Of a stretch of 64,000 nt of DNA, positions 58,197 to 64,000 are shown one piece after another. The position numbers and the translations under genes are program-made. Every line of letters begins with the position of its first letter. Within the stretch, counting starts at the first letter, position 1. The stretch spans positions 1 to 64,000 of the forward strand of contig JACRED010000015.1 in assembly GCA_016218415.1 (NCBI GenBank). The letters run 5' to 3'. This DNA comes from Nitrosomonadales bacterium. GTDB lineage: Bacteria; Pseudomonadota; Gammaproteobacteria; Burkholderiales; Gallionellaceae. The notes under the pieces were generated by a model. The model had not been told where the DNA came from. It ran no database searches and worked only from the letters and a program-made list of their open reading frames with translations.

Positions 58197-59288
58197 ATGC
58201 CGGACACCATCCACATCATCGAACCGACCCTGGCGGATCAAACCGGCCATTGCTACAGCTTCATCGCCAGCTTTTGCCGCGCAAGCAATGGGGTGCTGTT
58301 GAGTTTGTGGGCCAATCGCAAGGCAGACATCGGATTTGCTGAAAAGAATGTGCAGCTCCATAGACACTTCCACAGCAAATTACGCCGTTTTCAAAGCTAC
58401 GGCTTGTATAAGAGGCTGCTGAACGCTCCCGGCAAGGTTTTTGTTTCAACGGCTAGCCTTGCCGACCTGGCGCTGATGAAATGGGCCGCTCGAGGAACAG
58501 TACCATCGGGCAAGGTATATTTTTATTTCCATTGGCTAAACGCCAGCGACAAGAAACGTGCATTCCTGGCCAGGCTGGCCAAGCAACAGCCGGATTTTGT
58601 GATGCTGGGACCCACGCCCTCCGTCATCAATATTTTCAGGGAAGCCGGTTTTAAAAATGCGCACATCGTGCCCTATCCGATCTCGGGACAGGTTCACAAC
58701 CACAGTGCCGGGCACGACGATTTTTCGGGACTGTTGTATGCGGGTGCGGCGCGGCAGGACAAAGGTATTTCCCATGTGGTCGATCTGGTCGCGCACATGG
58801 AAAATTTAAAGCTGAAAATCCCGTTCAGGCTGCAAAATTCTCCGGATCATCGCGGCAAGTACGATGCCGCGACCAAAGCCGATATCCAGCGCCTGGAAAA
58901 CATGGCCTATCCCCATCTGGAGCTATTCCCCGAAACCCTCAGCGCGGATGGATATGCGAGACTCTTTGCGGGCGCGATTTGCATACAACTTTACAACGCA
59001 GCAGATTTTGCCGACCGCATCAGCGGGGTGACGCTGGACGCCCTTTCCGCGGGCAGCCCGATCGTGACTACGGCGGGAACCTGGATTGCGCGTATGGTGC
59101 AGAGATTCGATGCGGGATTGGTCGTTGACAGCACCGAGCCGGAGCAAACGCTCTCGGCGATACAGAAGATCATCGCGGAATACCCCAGATATAACGCAAA
59201 CGCCTATCAGGCCGGACTCGAATTGCAGCAGGAAAACAGCGCGGATTTCCTGTTTAAAACGGTAGCCGGGCAGCCCGGAAAAATCTGA
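58197..59288 (+). CDS. Unclassified GT-B-like glycosyltransferase
   Basis: A 363-residue protein without membrane segments that looks like a divergent GT-B glycosyltransferase. The N-terminus MPDTIHIIEPTLADQTGHCY contains the Gly-His-Cys acceptor loop. In the second half LLYAGAARQDKGISHVVDLV is the start of a typical donor domain, and IQLYNAADFADRISGVTLDA with SAGSPIVTTAGTW replaces the usual E-x7-E motif. The enzyme class is supported by fold signs only. It follows the WaaE-like gene by 7 bases, so it may act on core or O-antigen. Confidence 0.65.
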   Translation: MPDTIHIIEPTLADQTGHCYSFIASFCRASNGVLLSLWANRKADIGFAEKNVQLHRHFHSKLRRFQSYGLYKRLLNAPGKVFVSTASLADLALMKWAARGTVPSGKVYFYFHWLNASDKKRAFLARLAKQQPDFVMLGPTPSVINIFREAGFKNAHIVPYPISGQVHNHSAGHDDFSGLLYAGAARQDKGISHVVDLVAHMENLKLKIPFRLQNSPDHRGKYDAATKADIQRLENMAYPHLELFPETLSADGYARLFAGAICIQLYNAADFADRISGVTLDALSAGSPIVTTAGTWIARMVQRFDAGLVVDSTEPEQTLSAIQKIIAEYPRYNANAYQAGLELQQENSADFLFKTVAGQPGKI

Positions 59289-59360
59289 ACGCGGATCGAA
59301 TAGCCGCGCCGATTTAGAGTGTTACAATTCGCACATTCCAATCCGGCTCAAGGTCTAGCG

Positions 59361-60299
59361 ATGCATACACTGATTTGCGGTTCGATGGCTTACGACACCA
59401 TCATGGTGTTCCACGATCAATTCAAGAAGCACATACTCCCCGAGCAGATACACATCCTCAACGTCGCCTTCCTGGTGCCCGAGATGCGCCGCGAATACGG
59501 CGGCTGCGCGGGCAACATCGCTTACAACCTGAAAATGCTGGGCGGAAATCCGCTGATCATGGCAACCGTGGGCGACGATTTCACGCCTTATGCCACCCGC
59601 CTGGATAATCTCGGCCTGCCGAAAACACATATCCGCCATGTACCGAACAGTTACACCGGACAGGCTTTCATCACCACCGACCTCGACGACAACCAGATCA
59701 CCGCGTTCCATCCGGGCGCAATGGGACAATCTCACCTGAACAGCGTCTCTGCCGCGAAAGAGATATCCCTAGGCATCGTCTCGCCTGACGGGCGCGAAGG
59801 CATGATCCAGCACGCGCTGGAATTTTCCGATCAGGGCATCCCATTCGTATTCGATCCGGGCCAGGGCATGCCGATGTTTTCCGGCGCGGAACTGCTCAGG
59901 TTCATCGAGCAAGCCGCCTATGTCACCGTCAACGATTACGAAGCCAGAATGCTGCAGGACAAGACCGGCAAGACACTGGCCGAAATCGCGCAGCGCGTGA
60001 AGGCGCTGGTCGTCACACTGGGCGGCGATGGTTCGACGATCTACGCCGACGGCAAACAGATCTCCATCCCCACCCCAAAACCGAAAGCCATTGTCGACCC
60101 GACCGGCTGCGGCGACGCCTATCGCGCCGGCCTGCTGTACGGCATCCAGAAGGGCTGGGACTGGGAGACCACCGGCCGCCTCGCCTCGTTGATGGGCTCG
60201 CTCAAGATCGCCAACCGCGGCGGGCAGAACCACAGCTACACCCGCACCGAACTGATGGGTTTGTACGAACAGAGCTTCGGGCGTTCTATCAAACTTTAG
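59361..60299 (+). CDS. PfkB-family carbohydrate/nucleoside kinase
   Basis: A 312-residue ribokinase-fold kinase. The N-terminal LICGSMAYDTIMVFHDQFKK and GGCAGNIAYNLKMLGG (PfkB signature 1 region), TVGDDFTPYATRLDNLG, and the C-terminal PTGCGDAYRAGLLYGI with the catalytic aspartate are visible. Such proteins are annotated as adenosine kinase or sugar kinases; the usual PfkB anion-hole pattern GAGDAF is changed to GCGDAY, common in the adenosine-kinase-like group. ATG 59361 is used since it starts directly at the first strand. Substrate unknown; the gene next door is another kinase-fold protein. Confidence 0.82.
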   Translation: MHTLICGSMAYDTIMVFHDQFKKHILPEQIHILNVAFLVPEMRREYGGCAGNIAYNLKMLGGNPLIMATVGDDFTPYATRLDNLGLPKTHIRHVPNSYTGQAFITTDLDDNQITAFHPGAMGQSHLNSVSAAKEISLGIVSPDGREGMIQHALEFSDQGIPFVFDPGQGMPMFSGAELLRFIEQAAYVTVNDYEARMLQDKTGKTLAEIAQRVKALVVTLGGDGSTIYADGKQISIPTPKPKAIVDPTGCGDAYRAGLLYGIQKGWDWETTGRLASLMGSLKIANRGGQNHSYTRTELMGLYEQSFGRSIKL

Positions 60300-60317
60300 T
60301 CCATCAGGTTGTAATCC

Positions 60318-61199
60318 ATGACTGTCTGGGACAGTGTCGCATCCGCCATCAGCGATGCGACGCGTCGTCCTTACACACTGGGCAACTCCGCACCCGTCGG
60401 CGGCGGCAGCATCAATGCAGCGTATTGCATCGAAGGAACCGACGGCGCGCGCTATTTCCTCAAGCTCAACGATGCGCAGTATCTGCCCATGTTCGTCGCC
60501 GAGGCCGAAGGGCTGGATGCGATCGCTGCGACAAAGACGATACGCGTGCCCAACCCGATCACTCACGGCAGCGCAAGCGGGCAAAGCTATCTGGTGCTGG
60601 AACATCTGGACTTGAGTTCGCACGGTGATGCAAAACTGCTCGGCACACAACTCGCGGCGTTGCATCGGTGCATCGGAAAAATATTCGGCTACGCTCATGA
60701 CAACTTCATCGGCACCACGCCGCAACCGAATGGCTTTAAGGATAACTGGATAGATTTCTGGCGCGAACATCGCTTGGGATTTCAATTACGCCTCGCGGCG
60801 CAGAACGGCTACAGCGGCCAGTTGCAGAGCTTGGGTGAAAAGTTGCTGGACGCGCTACCCGCCTTCTTCGTCGGCTACGCCCCGCAGCCCTCGCTGCTGC
60901 ACGGCGACCTGTGGAGCGGCAACCACGCATTTCTTTCAGACGGCACACCGGCGGTCTTCGACCCCGCCGCCTATTACGGCGACCGCGAATGCGACCTCGC
61001 GATGACGGAACTGTTCGGCGGCTACCCCGCAGATTTCTACGCCGCCTACCGCGCCGCGTATCCGCTGGATGCGGGCTATGCTACCCGCCGCGATCTATAC
61101 AACCTGTACCACATCCTTAACCACGCCAATTTGTTTGGCGGCGGTTATGCGCGGCAGGCGGAGGGGGTGATGCAGCGTTTGCTGGCTGAGGTACGTTGA
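60318..61199 (+). CDS. Fructosamine kinase family protein
   Basis: A 293-residue protein with the aminoglycoside-phosphotransferase/protein-kinase-like fold. The N-terminal APVGGGSINAAYCIEGTDGA, the lysine in ARYFLKLNDAQ, VLEHLDLSS as hinge, LLHGDLWSGNHAF as catalytic loop (His-Gly-Asp) and VFDPAAYYGDRECDLAMTEL as metal loop are clear. Family members phosphorylate ketoamines on glycated proteins or small molecules so that they fall off. It starts 18 bases after the PfkB gene and ends 1 base from the apaH stop, which comes from the other strand. Confidence 0.9.
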   Translation: MTVWDSVASAISDATRRPYTLGNSAPVGGGSINAAYCIEGTDGARYFLKLNDAQYLPMFVAEAEGLDAIAATKTIRVPNPITHGSASGQSYLVLEHLDLSSHGDAKLLGTQLAALHRCIGKIFGYAHDNFIGTTPQPNGFKDNWIDFWREHRLGFQLRLAAQNGYSGQLQSLGEKLLDALPAFFVGYAPQPSLLHGDLWSGNHAFLSDGTPAVFDPAAYYGDRECDLAMTELFGGYPADFYAAYRAAYPLDAGYATRRDLYNLYHILNHANLFGGGYARQAEGVMQRLLAEVR

Positions 61200-61200
61200 A

Positions 61201-62022
61201 TCACCAGTGCTTTGCCACCGGATTGTTGCAACTCACCTGAAACAATTGTCGGTCTGCCAGCCGGATCGCGCTCATCGGGCCGCCCCACAGGCAGCCTGTG
61301 TCGAGCGCGATAATGTTGGGCGTGAGCTTCAGCCCCAATGCCGACCAGTGGCCGAAGATCACAGTGGCTTTGGCGCTGGCGCGCCCGGGAATATCGAACC
61401 ACGGCAGGTGGTCTGCGGGGATGTTCTCCACCTCGCCCTTGAACTTGAATTCCATCTCGCCGCTCTTGGTGCAGATGCGCATGCGGGTGAAGGCGTTGAC
61501 GATGACGCGCAGGCGTTTGTAGCCGGTAAGTCCGTCGTCCCAATGGTGCGGGGCGTTGCCGTACATGCGCGAGAGGAAAATGACGTAGTCTTTTGCGCGC
61601 AGCGCAGATTCAACTTCACGCGCGAGGCCTTCGGCCTGCGCAACGCTCCATTGCGGCAACAGCCCGGCATGCACCAGCACATAGCCGTCCTGAGCGTGCA
61701 GCAGCCGCTGGTGACGCAGCCAGTGCAACAGCTCGTCGCGATCCGGTGCGTTGAGGATCTCGTCCAATGTGTCGTTGCGGTTCAGCTCCGCGACGCCTTC
61801 CGCGACCGCGAGCAGGTGCAGGTCGTGGTTGCCGAGCACCGTGATCGCGCTGTCGCCCAGTGACTTCACCAGTCGCAATACCTCCAGCGAACCCGGCCCG
61901 CGGTTCACTAGGTCGCCGACCAGCCACAGCGTGTCCGCTGCGGGATCGAACCTGATCTCGTCGAGCAGCTTCACCAGCTCGGCATGGCAGCCCTGTATGT
62001 CGCCTACCGCATAAATCGCCAT
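61201..62022 (-). CDS. apaH: Symmetrical bis(5'-nucleosyl)-tetraphosphatase ApaH
   Basis: A 273-residue PPP-family metallophosphatase splitting Ap4A into two ADP; it can also remove Np4 caps from RNA. All metal motifs are present: GDIQGCHAEL (about residues 7-16), WLVGDLVNRGPGS (34-46) and VLGNHDLHLLAVAEG (62-76). The C-terminal part contains GHWSALG and ALDTGCLWGG with the last histidine and the substrate-binding loop. It is the only minus-strand gene of this end of the window, divergent from pyrC. Confidence 0.95.
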   Translation of the reverse strand: MAIYAVGDIQGCHAELVKLLDEIRFDPAADTLWLVGDLVNRGPGSLEVLRLVKSLGDSAITVLGNHDLHLLAVAEGVAELNRNDTLDEILNAPDRDELLHWLRHQRLLHAQDGYVLVHAGLLPQWSVAQAEGLAREVESALRAKDYVIFLSRMYGNAPHHWDDGLTGYKRLRVIVNAFTRMRICTKSGEMEFKFKGEVENIPADHLPWFDIPGRASAKATVIFGHWSALGLKLTPNIIALDTGCLWGGPMSAIRLADRQLFQVSCNNPVAKHW

Positions 62023-62122
62023 CGCGTTTCCTCTGCGCCTCTTTCGGGCGAGTTTATCTGTAAAATAGCGTACCAGATTATTGTGTACGTTCGATTAAAC
62101 TTTTCCGGCACACCATACCATT

Positions 62123-63157
62123 ATGCAACAGCTCACCATCACAAGGCCCGACGACTGGCATCTGCACCTGCGCGACGGCGCGCTGATGCAGTCTGTGGTT
62201 GCCGATACCGCGCGGCAATTCGCCCGGGCCATCGTGATGCCCAACCTGCGCCCGCCGGTCACCACCACGGAGCAGGCGCTTGCCTACCGTGAACGCATCG
62301 TCGCCGCGCTGCCGAAGGGTGCGAAGTTCGAACCGTTGATGACGCTATACCTCACCGACATCACCAGCGCGGAAGAGATACGAAGGGCCAAAGCCAGCGG
62401 CGTGATCCACGCGGTGAAGCTGTATCCGGCGGGAGCGACCACCAACTCCGACGCGGGCGTCACCGACTTGCGCAAGACCTACGCCGCGCTGGAAGAGATG
62501 CAGCGTTGCGGCATGCCGCTGCTGGTGCACGGTGAAGTCACTGCCAGCGACATCGACATCTTCGACCGCGAGGCCGTGTTCATCGAGCGCGTGATGCAGC
62601 CGCTGCTGAAAGACCTGCCGAACCTGCGCGTGGTGTTCGAGCACATTACGACGAAAGATGCCGCACAGTTCGTGACGAGTGCACCCGACACCATCGCCGC
62701 GACCCTCACGCCGCAACACCTGCTGTACAACCGCAACGCCATGCTGGTCGGCGGCATCCGCCCGCACTTCTACTGCCTGCCTGTGCTGAAGCGCGAGACG
62801 CACCGCGAAGCGCTGGTGAAAGCCGCCACCAGCGGCAACAAAAAATTCTTCCTCGGCACCGACAGCGCCCCGCACGCGCAACACACCAAAGAAAACGCCT
62901 GCGGCTGCGCCGGCTGCTACTCCGCGCACAGCGCCATCGAGCTGTATGCCGAGGCGTTCGAGGCGGCGGGTGCGCTGGACAAGCTGGAAGCCTTCGCCAG
63001 CTTCTACGGTGCGGACTACTACGGCCTGCCGCGCAATACTGCGAAGATCACGCTGCGCAAGGAAGAGTGGCAGGTGCCGGCCTCGGTGGGATTCGGCGAG
63101 TATCAACTTGTGCCGCTACGGGCGGGTGAGACGATGAAGTGGAAGTTGGCAAAGTGA
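62123..63157 (+). CDS. pyrC: Dihydroorotase, class II
   Basis: A 344-residue zinc enzyme closing carbamoyl-aspartate to dihydroorotate in pyrimidine synthesis. The metal histidines are in [11 protein letters not shown] (about residues 11-21), the carbamylated lysine in [15 protein letters not shown], further ligands in LVHGEVT and FEHITTKDA, and the catalytic aspartate in [14 protein letters not shown]. The sequence follows the short E. coli-type PyrC. A 100-base AT-rich spacer upstream separates it from apaH and probably holds its promoter, which I could not pin down. Confidence 0.96.
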   Translation: MQQLTITRPDDWHLHLRDGALMQSVVADTARQFARAIVMPNLRPPVTTTEQALAYRERIVAALPKGAKFEPLMTLYLTDITSAEEIRRAKASGVIHAVKLYPAGATTNSDAGVTDLRKTYAALEEMQRCGMPLLVHGEVTASDIDIFDREAVFIERVMQPLLKDLPNLRVVFEHITTKDAAQFVTSAPDTIAATLTPQHLLYNRNAMLVGGIRPHFYCLPVLKRETHREALVKAATSGNKKFFLGTDSAPHAQHTKENACGCAGCYSAHSAIELYAEAFEAAGALDKLEAFASFYGADYYGLPRNTAKITLRKEEWQVPASVGFGEYQLVPLRAGETMKWKLAK

Positions 63158-63197
63158 AGCGGTATTTCATATATCTTTAATTAAATTTTCTTGTCAC

Positions 63198-63980
63198 ATG
63201 AGAATCGACGGCAAGCTTGCTAAGTGGAATGACGATCGCGGCTTTGGGTTTATTTCACCAACTCATGGCGGAGAGGAAATATTCGCCCACGTATCTGCTT
63301 TTCCAAATGATGGGCAGCGCCCCAAGCTTGGTGAATCGGTTTCGTTCGAAATAGAAGTAGATAAGTCAGGTAAGAAAAGAGCAATTGCAATTTCTTATCT
63401 TGCTCATGCAAAGATGCCTCGCCAGAACCAAAACGGATCAGGGCGTCGGCGAGAGAAGCCTGGATTAGTTAATCGTTTGATGCCACTAGTTTTGGTTGTC
63501 TTGGTGGTGTATGGGTATGGCGAATATTCACTGAGAAGCAGTGGCGCAATAAAAACTCAGAACACCGAGCAGATATTGAACGAACGGTCAGCTGCTTCTC
63601 CATCGCCTCAAACAAGCAGCATTTCAGGATCAACTCAGGCCGATAGCAGTGATACAGAACTTTCTAGCGCGTATGAAAACCAAACAAGCAATCTTCAAAT
63701 TGAAGGTAGCGGAAAGGTTGTAAGCCTTTTATCGGATGACAATGATGGGAGTCGGCATCAGAGGTTCATTGTGCGCCTCAACTCGGGCCAGACACTGCTA
63801 GTTGCTCACAATATTGACTTGGCATCAAGAATCAACTCACTTGCTGCTGGCGACTCAATCAGGTTTTATGGCCAATTTGAATGGAATGAGAAAGGTGGAG
63901 TAATTCACTGGACGCATATAGACCCGAGTGGATCCCATGTCGCCGGTTGGATAGAGCACAATGGGAAAAGATATCAATGA
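63198..63980 (+). CDS. Cold-shock domain - membrane segment - DUF3465 fusion protein
   Basis: A 260-residue protein with three parts. Residues 1-67 are a cold-shock domain (KLAKWNDDRGFGFISP and EEIFAHVSAF are the two RNA-binding motifs). A basic stretch (GRRREKPG) leads into one membrane helix at about 94-109 (LMPLVLVVLVVYGYGEY). A Ser/Thr-rich linker of about 55 residues follows, then a DUF3465 domain at about 165-260 (VVSLLSDDNDGSRHQRFIV, QTLLVAHNIDLASRINSL, GGVIHWTHIDPSGSHVAGWI). The positive-inside rule puts the cold-shock domain in the cytosol and DUF3465 outside. Neither partner's role in this form is known. It is complete and ends 20 bases before the window edge. Confidence 0.85.
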   Translation: MRIDGKLAKWNDDRGFGFISPTHGGEEIFAHVSAFPNDGQRPKLGESVSFEIEVDKSGKKRAIAISYLAHAKMPRQNQNGSGRRREKPGLVNRLMPLVLVVLVVYGYGEYSLRSSGAIKTQNTEQILNERSAASPSPQTSSISGSTQADSSDTELSSAYENQTSNLQIEGSGKVVSLLSDDNDGSRHQRFIVRLNSGQTLLVAHNIDLASRINSLAAGDSIRFYGQFEWNEKGGVIHWTHIDPSGSHVAGWIEHNGKRYQ

Positions 63981-64000
63981 ATTAAGCGGCGTGATTCGAA

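Overview
This window reads as chromosomal DNA of a betaproteobacterium. The support is gene order: def-fmt-rsmB-DUF4390-ntrY-ntrX divergent from a LysM gene-dprA-smg-topA, and a tkt-gap-pgk-pyk-fba cluster. A Nitrosomonadales/Gallionellaceae or Rhodocyclales-like host is an inference. No rRNA, tRNA, CRISPR array, integrase or intact insertion sequence was seen.

Layout. (1) 1-2.2 kb: a DUF1801 fragment, a GNAT acetyltransferase, a spacer holding a candidate small RNA with its own promoter and terminator, and an unrecognised 291-residue protein with a good promoter. (2) 2.2-9.7 kb, minus strand: a six-gene energy-converting group 4 [NiFe] hydrogenase operon in the order cooM-K-L-X-U-H known from the CO-induced hydrogenase of Rhodospirillum rubrum. 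Its membrane subunit is a 1274-residue fusion of antiporter-like modules. Divergent from it lie hypA, a moaA-type radical SAM gene and hypB (9.9-12.2 kb). No CO dehydrogenase, cooA or formate dehydrogenase is in the window. A GAF-PAS-GAF-HD-GYP protein faces hypB. (3) 14.4-21.3 kb, minus: central carbon genes tkt, gap, pgk, pyk, fba as one operon with a promoter upstream of tkt, a 22-bp stem-loop between gap and pgk, and a terminator after fba. (4) 21.4-33 kb: the NtrYX two-component system with translation and 16S rRNA modification genes, then LysM, dprA, smg and topA on the plus strand. (5) 33-36.4 kb, minus: a glutathione transferase, a broken sulfotransferase, and the LPS inner-core genes waaA (with a repeat element inside its coding sequence) and waaC. 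(6) 36.5-59.3 kb, plus: a large surface polysaccharide locus. It holds GDP-L-fucose synthesis (manC, gmd, fcl), CDP-3,6-dideoxyhexose synthesis (rfbF, rfbG, rfbH, a 3,5-epimerase-like gene and a reductase), Wzx, Wzy, several glycosyltransferases, two different initiating sugar-phosphate transferases, a WbpM/CapD-type dehydratase and a WaaL-type ligase. Part of it (about 44.7-49.5 kb) is clearly AT-richer. (7) 59.4-64 kb: a PfkB kinase, a fructosamine-kinase-family protein, apaH, pyrC and a cold-shock/DUF3465 fusion protein.

How the parts work together. The hydrogenase would couple electron transfer from a ferredoxin-like donor to proton reduction and ion pumping, with HypA and HypB supplying nickel. 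The sugar genes make GDP-fucose and a CDP-dideoxyhexose, which the glycosyltransferases would place on undecaprenyl-linked units. Wzx/Wzy and the ligase would then export, polymerise and attach them to the lipid A-core made with WaaA and WaaC. Specificities of individual glycosyltransferases cannot be read from sequence alone.
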